Assembly (NCBI GenBank): GCA_003864495.1
Contig: ML133478.1
Location: 45,629-109,628 of the forward strand
Direction: 5' to 3'
Source of the DNA: Nemopilema nomurai
Lineage: Eukaryota; Cnidaria; Scyphozoa; Rhizostomeae; Rhizostomatidae
DNA: 64,000 bases
Position 1 is the first letter of the stretch. Every line of letters starts with the position of its first letter. Of this stretch, positions 46,497 to 55,376 are shown piece by piece. A program made the position numbers and the translations under genes. Below the pieces are notes generated by a model. It saw only the letters and a program-made list of their open reading frames with translations, was not told the DNA's origin and ran no database searches.

Positions 46497-49400
46497 TCAT
46501 CTTTTTCTTTTAGTCTGCCACTTAAAAACAGCTTTACCCAACTTTTGCTTTCGACCTTTTCCCTGTGATACAAAACAATGGTTTTATGCAAAATTTATGT
46601 GAGTCAAATACATTAGCTGTACTGGTGACATCACAGCTGAGCCTGGAAGTAGCAATGAATCAAACAAAGGTTTATGGCCTAACAAAGGTGTAAAAATCTT
46701 CAATCTTGGTCCATTGTGAACAGTAATGGGTCTTGTTTCTGCATGCTTTATGTGAGGTGGCCAACAAATCTACCTCAACTTATCTACCAAGTCATCCTCA
46801 AAGCCTTTTGACACATTGTCTTTGACTAATTCATTCATCCCTAAAGCATTTTGACAGATATAAAGTAAGTGCTCATAGTCTTGTGCTTTAAAATTGTTAA
46901 ATTATGCTTTGAGCATCTTAGAGTCCTACAATATTTGCAAAATATCAACTCTACTTCCTACAAATAGAGATGAGCTAGAGGTCATCAGTATGTAAGACAT
47001 GACAAATTGATATTACCATCAAACTCTTCTGAAGCTCTAATCCTTTTCCACATTTATCTAGCTGTCTCTCTCTCTGAACTCTTTGTTCAAGAATATGGTA
47101 TGCACGCTTTTTCCTTTTCTCTAGCTTCTAAAAAGAGCAATGGTCTTGTCGCTACAGTATGTCACATGTCTCTGCTATGCAACAACTGCACAATTGTTAA
47201 ATTTATCCTAAGCTGTGACCAGGCACAAATATGAACAAAACCAGGCCTAATACGACGGCTAACATATACGAGAACAAAACAGCGCGGTAAGCGAGTTATA
47301 TAAGAGTCCATTGTCCAATAAGCTTTAACACAACGCAACACGTGACTACAGCTACATAAGATGATAATAATCATATATTCTAATACTCCCACTTGATGAT
47401 TATAATCTATGAATATTAATGTCCAGATACGTAGCAAACATTAAGTAAATTGCGAAATTTTTGAAAAGATACTTTAGGCAGTCCTTTAGTCATAATGTCA
47501 GCTACCATTTTGTTGGTTGGACAATACGTCACTGAAATATCCTTTGACTCAATCTTTTCCCGGATGAAATGGTATGTAACATCAATGTGCTTCGTTCTGC
47601 TATGAAACTTTGGGTTCTTAGAGAGTTCAATTGCTCCTTGGTTATCTTCCAATATACTTGTTGGTGAACTGAGATTGTGTCCAAGATCAGATAGTAGGCG
47701 ACGCAACCATATAGCTTCTTGAGTAGCAAGTGAAAGGGCAACATACTCAGCTTCTGTTGTAGACTTTGCTACAGTGGCTTGTTTCTTACTGCACCAGCTG
47801 ACTGTAGAGTTTCCAATTTGGAAAACATATCCTGAAGTTGAATGGCGAGTGTCAGGATCTCCAGCCCAATCCGCATCAGAGAATCCAAATATCTCAAGGT
47901 CTTCTCCAACTGCAGAGAGCTTTAAACCAAAATTTATGGTTCCCTTCAAATATCGTAAAATGCGTTTTATTCCCATCCAGTGGTCTTTACTTGGTTTAGA
48001 CATGAATCTGGATAAAATGCTGACTGCAATAGCAATATCTGGTCTTGTAGCAGTAGATAAGTATGTCAAGCATCCAATAGCCTGTTGGTATAAAGATGGA
48101 TTAAAGGGCTCATCATCTTCAGAAATTCTTTCAAATCTTTTCCCAGGCTCTATTGGGGTTGATACAGGTTTACAATCCTCCATCTTGAATCTCTTTAGAA
48201 CATCATCTGTGTATCTTGGCTGGCTGACAAACGTAGTCTGGTTTCTCATGTCTCTTGTGATAGACATCCCTAGAATGTAGTGAACTTCACCTTGATCAAC
48301 AATTTCAAATCTTTGACATAATAACTCTTTCTCTGACTTTAGGAAATTGGTATCATTCGATATACACAGTATATCATCCACATAGATAGCTAGGATACAA
48401 AGGTTGACTTTTCCATCTGTGGTTTCAACTTGCTTGATGTAGATACAGTTATCTGCTGTGTTCTTCTTGTATCCAGAGGAGATCAGGAAGCTGTCAAGAG
48501 TATTGTTCCAACAGCGGGCAGACTGTTTCAGGCCATAAATACTACGTTTCAGCTTGCAAACATGATTTGGTTTGCTTTGATCAACGAAACCTTCAGGCTG
48601 AGACATATAAATGTCACAGTCAATTGTGCCATTTAAAAAGGCAGTCTTGACATCCATTTGATGCACTTCAAAGTTGTAAGCGTTGGCAAGAGTTAGCAAT
48701 GTTCTTATTGCTGAATACTTTGCGACTGGTGCAAACACTTCTTCGTAGTCAATGCCATGGGTTTGTGAATAGCCTTGAGCTACAAGTCGGGCTTTAAATT
48801 TATCTAAACTTCCATCTTCATTTCTTTTCACTTTTAAAACCCATTTTGAACCTAGAACTTTCTGGTTTGCAGGTGGTGGAACCAGATTCCAGGTATCATT
48901 TTGATCAATGAATTGTATTCTGAATTCATTGCATCTTTCCATTGAGTTGAATGTTCACTGTTCAATGCCTCTTCTATTGTTCTTGGCTCATTATTTCCCT
49001 CACAATTGGATCTGTCATAAGGCATTCATCAGTGCGAAATCTTGCAGGAACCTTTGTCTGTCTTTTAGGTTCCAGATTCCTAACTTGCTCCATAAAATGT
49101 TCCTCATACGTTGCTCCCACTGGTTGTGCATTTCTTGCAAGTTCCTCAGCTAGTTCATGCTGATCTTCAGTAGTAGGTTCAGTAGTATCATCTGCGACTT
49201 CATCATCATCTTCAACATTGTTGAATTCATGAAAAACAATTTCTTTGTCTTGTTTTGATTCATTGAAGTCATGGAATTTATCTTCAAAAAATAATACATT
49301 CCGGCTCCTCATAAAACGCTTAGAGTTCAAATCAATTAGTTTGTAGCCTTTCGTTCCTTCTGGGTATCCGACAAAAATTGCCTGTAGAGCCTTCTGATCA

Positions 49401-52400
49401 AGTTTACGCCGCTGACTTTCAGGAACATGCACAAAAGTTAAGCAGCCAAAGACTCTAAGATTTGAGACATCTGGTTTCTTTTTGAACCAACATTCGTAAG
49501 GTGTTGTCTTCTTCAAAGCTGCAGTTGGACTTCTGTTGTGGAGGTACACTGCTGTACTCACTGCTTCTGCCCAATATTGTTGTGGCAATTTAGCATGAGA
49601 TAGCATTGAACGTGCAGCTTCAATAATAGTGCGGTTCAGTCTTTCTGCAACACCGTTTTGTTCTGGACAGTATGGATTTGTCAGCTCATGAATTATTCCT
49701 CTCTCCTTGCAAAATTCAGTAAAGGCCTTTGAAGTATATTCACCTCCATTGTCAGTCCTAAGTGCTTTCACTTTACATCCTGTCTGATTTGCAACTAAAG
49801 TCACAAATTCTTTGAACTTGGTTATAACTTCATCTTTTGATTTGATGAAATATGCAAATGCATATCTGGAGCAGTCATCAACGAATGTTAAAATGTATCT
49901 GCTTCCCCCAAGTGATTCAACATTCATTGGTCCACAGACATCACTGTGAATTGTTTCCAATAGTTCTGTTGCTCTATGTGCACTCTTCTTTGGAAAAGGA
50001 ATTCTTGACATTTTTCCTAATGCACATGCTTCACACTGACCATCAAACATTGTATCAGAATGTTCAAGTCCTTCCACAAGCTGTTATTTATCAATTGATT
50101 CAAGTATACATGGTTCAAATGTCCATATCTGCAGTGCCATCTTCTCATTGTTCCTTTATTGGGCACATCTGTAAGACTCGCAAATTCTGGAGAATTCACA
50201 CGATAGAGCTTTCTATCAATAATATAGCCTAAAGTGAGCTTCAGGCCATCTTTCAACACAGTACATTTATCCTTGTCAAATGTAACTGTGGCACCCATCT
50301 GTGCCATTGCAGGCACTGAAATCAAATTCTTAGCCAATTCTGGAACATATAGAGTGTTATGTAATACTAGCACTGCTGAATTATCTCCATCACAACAGGT
50401 AAGTTTTACTTTACCCTCGCCATATGCAAAAATAACTGTGTCATCGCCAAGATGTATTTCCATTGGTTTCTTATAACCAATAAAATCAAGTAAAATGCCT
50501 TTCTCATATGTCATGTGTTTGGATGCAGCACTATCAATATACCATCCATCAGATTGCTCACCTTTTGTAGAAGAAATAAGTCCCATCTCTTGAAAATCGA
50601 TTGACTGGATCACTTTGGCATTATTTGCAGCCTCTTGTGGGTGCTTCTCTTCCACAATATGTGAATATGCTGTTTTTCTTTTATTCATGGGACAATTCTT
50701 GACAATATGTCCGAATTCCTGGCATTTGAAACATCTAGGCCCTTTCAAGTCCTCGTGACGGCCATGTTGATTTCGCTGTTGTTGTCGTGGCTCACGTGGT
50801 CCTCCTCTTCGCGAGTGAGAATCACCTCGAAATATAGCACCATTTCCACGAGAATATCTTTCACGGTTGGAAAGAAACAAAGCATCGTTCCCAGAATTAT
50901 TTTGCTTCTCATTCTTATCCTTACGCTTCATAAATTCCTCAATAAGCGATCCTTTGATATTGTCCCAGTCGAGATCCTCAATATTTCTTGCGTTAAGACT
51001 TGAGATAAAATTTTCGTATGAATCTGGAAGGCTTCCGAGGACAACAGTGGCAAATTTTCTTGGTGAAATGTCCTCCTTTAATTCTCGTAATTGCTCAGCC
51101 AAGGACGTCATGTACGTAAGGTGTTCCATTAAATCTTCGCCTTCTTTCATACTTGCGGCATAAAATTTCCGATTTAGACGAACGACCTGCGCAACTGAAA
51201 TAAATTCAAATTGCTGCTGTAAAGTGTTCCATGCAATGCTCGGGCTCGTTGTGGACATAATATGTACCTGCAGATTTTTAGAAACACTTAAAGCAATCAA
51301 GGAATATGCTTTGTCCGATCGAAGTCGGAAAGCATTCCTTACGGCAACAGACTCATCACTTCCCGGAGTTTCCTCTGTGCCCAGGGCAAAGCCCCATAAT
51401 CCACGTTCCATCAACACAAGTTTCATGTTATATTTCCAGCTTTGATAGTTTGTACCGTTAAGAGGTTCAATTTTCGTAATTTCGGCCATCTTTCCTTGAT
51501 TCTTGACACGACCACGTTCCTTCTCGACAAAATATTCCAAAGTTTACCCACGTCGAAGAGACAAACGATCGTCACATATCTACCGCCGATTTACACCGTT
51601 ATTCCAGCAAATAACTAGGCCGAGAAGCGCTCCCTGGGCCCATAACCTGTTAAATTTATCCTAAGCTGTGACCAGGCACAAATATGAACAAAACCAGGCC
51701 TAATACGACGGCTAACATATACGAGAACAAAACAGCGCGGTAAGCAAGTTATATAAGAGTCCATTGTCCAATAAGCTTTAACACAACGCAACACGTGACT
51801 ACAGCTACATAAGATGATAATAATCATATATTCTAATAACAATGAGTGCAAAATGAAATATATAAATTTAAATATATAAATATAACAATTAAAAAAAGAT
51901 CCTATTTCTAGTCAGACTTACATGTCTAAAAGAACTAAAAAGGTTCCTTGAAAGATACTCCAACTGCAGAGCACTTGCCCTTTCTCTTTGATCAATCTAA
52001 AGAGAGTTGGTCTTTTACAGAAAGTCAAGGTTGGGTCAACAAACTGATGAACTTACAGCATTTACTTCAGGAGTTCTCTCATGTGCCTTGTTTGATACTT
52101 CTAGCTCTTTGTCTTTTGTAAATTTCTTGACTAAATAAGAAAATGAATTATATGTTGAAAAAATCTTTGAGTCATTACATCAAGAAATGCCTAACATTAA
52201 GGTTGTCATTTTAAGACTATCTGGAAAACTGGTAAATGTCTTAAAAGCAAAATGTAATAAAAAGATTTTTACTATGAGATAATTGTGGAATTGAAAAGGC
52301 ATAAAATTTAAGCATGTCATGGAAACTGCTACTGGGAAATAAAAATTAATTTATCTAAGCCATGAAATCCTCAAAGAGAACAAAACAAAGCCTTTTCTTA

Positions 52401-54613
52401 AACTGACAGGTAAGATGCATAGGACATAAACATGTAATTGAATGCAGGGAAAAGTGATAAAGAAAGGCAGCAAGAAAATACAAATTAAAACCAGCAATGC
52501 ATAATGAAGCCACACAAATATTTTAAGCTAATTATGACAAAGCAAACATTTATTCTTAAAAGTGTACCTTCTCTTACTGTGTCAACAAAAAACACATGTT
52601 CTTTCTGGTGATTTGCAACATCATCGATCATGTGCAGCTCATTCTGTAGCTTTTCAATTTTCTAAATCAGTTAAAAACATGTCTTATGAGAATGAAGAGA
52701 AAAAAAATCCGGTCCTTGAAAACAAGAAAACAAAGACAAAGAAGTGTTTGTACCAATAAACTGCCAATGAACAAAGTAACAAAAAAATTCTTCAAAAACA
52801 AATTCTCTGGAAAATATGTTTTCATGAAGTCAACTATGAAACAAATGGAGTCACACAATCAAAAGTAAAATAACATTTAGCAGAAATGTGTTTCAACTTG
52901 ATATATTCAGCTATTAGATCAATAAAAACAAAAGTTATTTACTTTCTGTTCAAGACTCCTCTTATAGTTGATGTATTTCAGATCCTGACTCTTCATAAGC
53001 TTGAGTTGTTCTCCAGTGTAATTGGTTTCATTTGCAATTGTATGTACACCATCCTTGAAAAGCAATAAAAAGAATTAAATGATATGTAGATCATATGTAT
53101 ACATGAGTAAAAAGGTCATGGAAAACAGAAAGCCATTCCAAATGCAATTCAATGTATAAATTAAATTACCACCAACCTTTGTTTTCTGATTTATCATCTT
53201 GAAATAAAATTCATCTGGATTTCTTTCGCTTGCCTGGAAATTGAATAATCAAGTATTAAAGGCTACAAAAAGCTTATGTCAAACAGTATAAAGAGTATAA
53301 AAAATATGATATCCAACAAGAAATAAAAAAATATAACATTAAATACCTACCTATGTAGAAAAGGAAAGAGTACAGCTAAAAACTATAAGAAAAGATAAAT
53401 TCATGCTTCTCCTAATTTTAACTTCTTTTTCTTTCCAAACTAGAATATATATAAGTAGTTCCTACATATTCGCCCTTAGACTAAATAAGTTGTCATTACA
53501 TTAAAAAACAATACCTAATCAATACCTTTTTTGGAAAAATAAACAGCAGCTCCAAATAGCTAAGAAAACACTTTCAAGAAAAAGATAGTAAATAATAAAA
53601 AACAAATCGACTCTAACTTATTGATGGTTGTCCACTATTTCCTGTAATACTTGATATGTATGTTGCCTTTCTCAACATCATCAGCAGTCAGGAAAACAAG
53701 AAAACAGCAGGTACTTGAGTAGAAACAAACACAAAGTTTGCTCACCTTTTTCCTCAATATGTTTAAATGATTTTCCTTTTTGTGATAGTCCCTGTTTAAT
53801 AGATTCACAATAGAGAACATCAAGAATAAATGAAAGAGATAAAATATTTGATAAAAAAGGTTAGTAAATAGTGTTATGCACCAAATCAAATAACAATATA
53901 GGTTGCAAAGTTATCAAATTTATATCAATATTCTATAAATTTAGTTTAGGCCAGTTCACATCTCTTTTTTGCTAGTCTGCTGTCCCTAACAACATTGCTA
54001 TTGACAAAAAAAAAGAAATGAAATATGAGCAAAAAAGAAAAAAGTTTACACCACTTTTCTTCGTTGGCTCTTTCATTATTTTAGTCAATCGCGATTCCTT
54101 CAGAATCTAGCAAAATGTTTTTAGTGATAGAAATACAGAAAGACAACAGTTGTTCTAGTTTCTCTTAAATAGAATTTATTCGAGAAGTAACAAGTCACCT
54201 TGCTCTGGCAACATAATCTTTATGTTTCTCTAACAATCCAAGATGTTTTCTTTTTGATAACTGAAATAAAATATCAGTTGAATGAAAAAACAAAATAGCG
54301 TGGTAAAAAAGTTTTGATCAATCTTGTTGGGCCCTAACATCATTTAGAAATGTCCATGCTCTTTGTAACTAGAGAAACAGCATAAGTCATGAAAATCCCT
54401 TATGTATATATTGTCGAAACAGGCATTTGGAACTTAATAAAAAAGCACAGGCATGTTATGTTGTGTGATCGCGACAACTTTGGTATCAAAACATCATCAA
54501 CAAATCTGGATTGACAATGGAGTTTAAAATGTCTTTTCAAATGGGAAGCAAACCTGGCCTCTTTCTTTGTATTGCTTTTGGTGACTCTTTTGTGCGTTCT
54601 TTAACGACGACAT
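46497..54613 (-). CDS. UTP11: UTP11, U3 snoRNP / SSU processome protein
   Basis: Exons: 54613-54554, 54260-54199, 53791-53746, 53233-53177, 53053-52943, 52661-52568, 52130-51975 (with a frame break), 47127-47017 and 46562-46497. UTP11 acts in the nucleolus in 18S rRNA maturation. Matching segments are SKRKHLGLLEKHKDYVARAR, NPDEFYFKM, EQLKLMKSQDLKYIN, KIEKLQNELHMIDD, HVFFVDT, RAYHILEQRVQRERQLDK and the basic end VFKWQTKRKR. The exon at 52130-51975 needs one base removed near 52040 to stay in frame; alternatively a 13-base intron-like gap is spurious. With that exon the total is about 253 residues, the human length. A 4.6-kb copia element sits in the intron between the last two-but-one exons (51975 and 47127), in the same orientation. 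Confidence 0.9.
47195..47385 (-). repeat. 3' LTR of the copia element
   Basis: 191 bp, beginning TGTTAAATTTATCC and ending ATATATTCTAATA on the plus strand. Differs from the 5' LTR at one base (ggtaagcgag against ggtaagcaag). TATATAAG occurs within it. Confidence 0.95.
47416..48942 (-). CDS. Copia reverse transcriptase and RNase H region
   Basis: The RVT_2 domain starts at DTWNLVPPP and contains the catalytic YVDDI. The RNase H has DADWAGD, EAEYVAL and a C-terminal SRTKHIDVTYHF segment. The frame ends close to the polypurine tract. The first residues of the open frame come from an alternative reading; a frame break lies near 48905. Confidence 0.95.
   Translation of the reverse strand: MERCNEFRIQFIDQNDTWNLVPPPANQKVLGSKWVLKVKRNEDGSLDKFKARLVAQGYSQTHGIDYEEVFAPVAKYSAIRTLLTLANAYNFEVHQMDVKTAFLNGTIDCDIYMSQPEGFVDQSKPNHVCKLKRSIYGLKQSARCWNNTLDSFLISSGYKKNTADNCIYIKQVETTDGKVNLCILAIYVDDILCISNDTNFLKSEKELLCQRFEIVDQGEVHYILGMSITRDMRNQTTFVSQPRYTDDVLKRFKMEDCKPVSTPIEPGKRFERISEDDEPFNPSLYQQAIGCLTYLSTATRPDIAIAVSILSRFMSKPSKDHWMGIKRILRYLKGTINFGLKLSAVGEDLEIFGFSDADWAGDPDTRHSTSGYVFQIGNSTVSWCSKKQATVAKSTTEAEYVALSLATQEAIWLRRLLSDLGHNLSSPTSILEDNQGAIELSKNPKFHSRTKHIDVTYHFIREKIESKDISVTYCPTNKMVADIMTKGLPKVSFQKFRNLLNVCYVSGH
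48974..50077 (-). CDS. Copia integrase region
   Basis: Contains the CEACALGK end of the zinc-binding motif and the rve core with DDE residues in HSDVCGP, LRTDNGGEYTS and PEQNGVAERLNR. It is followed by the YECWFKKKPDVSNLRVFGC segment typical of copia elements and an acidic linker. It is in a different frame from gag upstream and from reverse transcriptase downstream. Confidence 0.93.
   Translation of the reverse strand: MEGLEHSDTMFDGQCEACALGKMSRIPFPKKSAHRATELLETIHSDVCGPMNVESLGGSRYILTFVDDCSRYAFAYFIKSKDEVITKFKEFVTLVANQTGCKVKALRTDNGGEYTSKAFTEFCKERGIIHELTNPYCPEQNGVAERLNRTIIEAARSMLSHAKLPQQYWAEAVSTAVYLHNRSPTAALKKTTPYECWFKKKPDVSNLRVFGCLTFVHVPESQRRKLDQKALQAIFVGYPEGTKGYKLIDLNSKRFMRSRNVLFFEDKFHDFNESKQDKEIVFHEFNNVEDDDEVADDTTEPTTEDQHELAEELARNAQPVGATYEEHFMEQVRNLEPKRQTKVPARFRTDECLMTDPIVREIMSQEQ
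50017..51489 (-). CDS. Copia gag and protease region
   Basis: The ATG at 51489 opens a frame of about 490 codons. It starts with a UBN2/Gag-type segment (LNGTNYQSWKYNMKLVL), then a CCHC zinc knuckle CFKCQEFGHIVKNC, then an aspartic protease site with Asp-Ser-Ala (WYIDSAASKHM), then the GAG-pre-integrase segment with HCRYGHLNH. The protease has Ala where Gly is usual. The frame ends shortly after a frame break near 50080 that separates it from integrase. Confidence 0.92.
   Translation of the reverse strand: MAEITKIEPLNGTNYQSWKYNMKLVLMERGLWGFALGTEETPGSDESVAVRNAFRLRSDKAYSLIALSVSKNLQVHIMSTTSPSIAWNTLQQQFEFISVAQVVRLNRKFYAASMKEGEDLMEHLTYMTSLAEQLRELKEDISPRKFATVVLGSLPDSYENFISSLNARNIEDLDWDNIKGSLIEEFMKRKDKNEKQNNSGNDALFLSNRERYSRGNGAIFRGDSHSRRGGPREPRQQQRNQHGRHEDLKGPRCFKCQEFGHIVKNCPMNKRKTAYSHIVEEKHPQEAANNAKVIQSIDFQEMGLISSTKGEQSDGWYIDSAASKHMTYEKGILLDFIGYKKPMEIHLGDDTVIFAYGEGKVKLTCCDGDNSAVLVLHNTLYVPELAKNLISVPAMAQMGATVTFDKDKCTVLKDGLKLTLGYIIDRKLYRVNSPEFASLTDVPNKGTMRRWHCRYGHLNHVYLNQLINNSLWKDLNILIQCLMVSVKHVH
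51648..51838 (-). repeat. 5' LTR of the copia element
   Basis: 191 bp copy of the left LTR, followed on the plus strand by the ACAAT target duplication and preceded by the primer-binding site at about 51633-51647. Confidence 0.95.
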
Positions 54614-54639
54614 TCTGTTTCGAATAATAAGTTCACTTC

Positions 54640-54690
54640 TACTGTAGAGAGATTCAAGATGGCGCCTGTCCACGTGGACCAAAGTGAGGC
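54640..54690 (-). promoter_or_regulatory. UTP11 promoter elements
   Basis: A YY1-type CAAGATGGCGCC at 54655-54666 and the palindromic E-box CCACGTGG at 54670-54677 lie 40-65 bases upstream of the UTP11 ATG. E-boxes of this kind are common on ribosome-biogenesis genes (MYC/MAX-type control, inference). Confidence 0.5.
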
Positions 54691-54903
54691 TAAAACTTTA
54701 TGCCTTGCTTCACTGCGAGGCTCTAAATAATGAAATTGCCTCATTTCTATTTCAGAAATTTCTGGATAATCCCGTTGGAAAGTTTTAAGTCAAGAATATT
54801 TTACGTCAACTACACATCAGAACTTCAATCTGGGAGTGAATGTCAATGAAGCATTTAAGTAAAAAAAAAAGAGTTAGTTTTGAGAAGAAAATGCTTCTAG
54901 CAT

Positions 54904-55070
54904 CAGGGGCGCAACTAGGATATTTTGAGGACAGGGGTTTCGTGGTAGAAACCCTGGTAGAAAGGAGGCACAAAGACATTGGATTTCCATGGGAATAGGG
55001 CAAAATTCACTTCCTTGTCAAAAAGGGCAGAGGTTGTAACCCCCACAACCCCCCCTTAGATGCGCCCCTG
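54904..55070. mobile_element. 167-bp MITE with CAGGGGCGCA inverted ends
   Basis: Perfect 10-bp terminal inverted repeats CAGGGGCGCA and TGCGCCCCTG bound the element. TAGCAT flanks both sides (54898-54903 and 55071-55076). A second related copy lies in inverted orientation at about 61620-61756. The element sits in the shared promoter region between UTP11 and the JmjC gene. Confidence 0.8.
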
Positions 55071-55376
55071 TAGCATTAGGAATTCAAACATAACATCTAC
55101 AATTTAAGAGTTTTCACGTTTCAGAGACAATCTAGTAGTGAGGGTCAGCGATGCTTTTAAATGGCTGTAAACTTTCAAAAAGTTCAATTTAACCTAGGGA
55201 GACGGGTAGGAAAAAGGAATATATAGTTTTCTATCCGGTTTCAGGAGTATTCCCCTCCAAAAAAGTCATGGACATCCCCTCTTGCATTTGTGTTGTTGTT
55301 GTTGCACAGAAAAGTCTTCCTTTGAGCTTGCCTGGCCGAAGAACTGTCCAAGTCTTAGCCTATTCTTTTGTACAAA

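Larger units (their letters stand above)
47190..51843 (-). mobile_element. Ty1/copia LTR retrotransposon, young insertion
   Basis: The element occupies 47195-51838 and is flanked by a perfect 5-bp target duplication ACAAT (47190-47194 and 51839-51843). Two 191-bp LTRs differ at one position. On the minus strand, the sequence after the 5' LTR reads GGTTATGGGCCCAGG, complementary to the anticodon region of initiator tRNA-Met, the half-tRNA primer used by copia-type elements. AAGTGGGAG just before the 3' LTR is the polypurine tract. Domain order gag, protease, integrase, reverse transcriptase, RNase H is the copia order. Three frame breaks interrupt the single long frame. It lies in a UTP11 intron. 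Confidence 0.97.

Noticed and set aside
46770..46845. Candidate UTP11 exon reading an acidic peptide
   Set aside because: The phases do not fit, while direct joining of 47017 to 46562 is in phase and matches the family terminus.
47774..48280. Plus-strand 168-codon open frame inside the copia element
   Set aside because: It lies opposite the reverse transcriptase/RNase H region and reflects its codon structure.
54020..54107. Possible extra UTP11 exon between the second and third exons
   Set aside because: The flanking exons join in phase and in homology without it.
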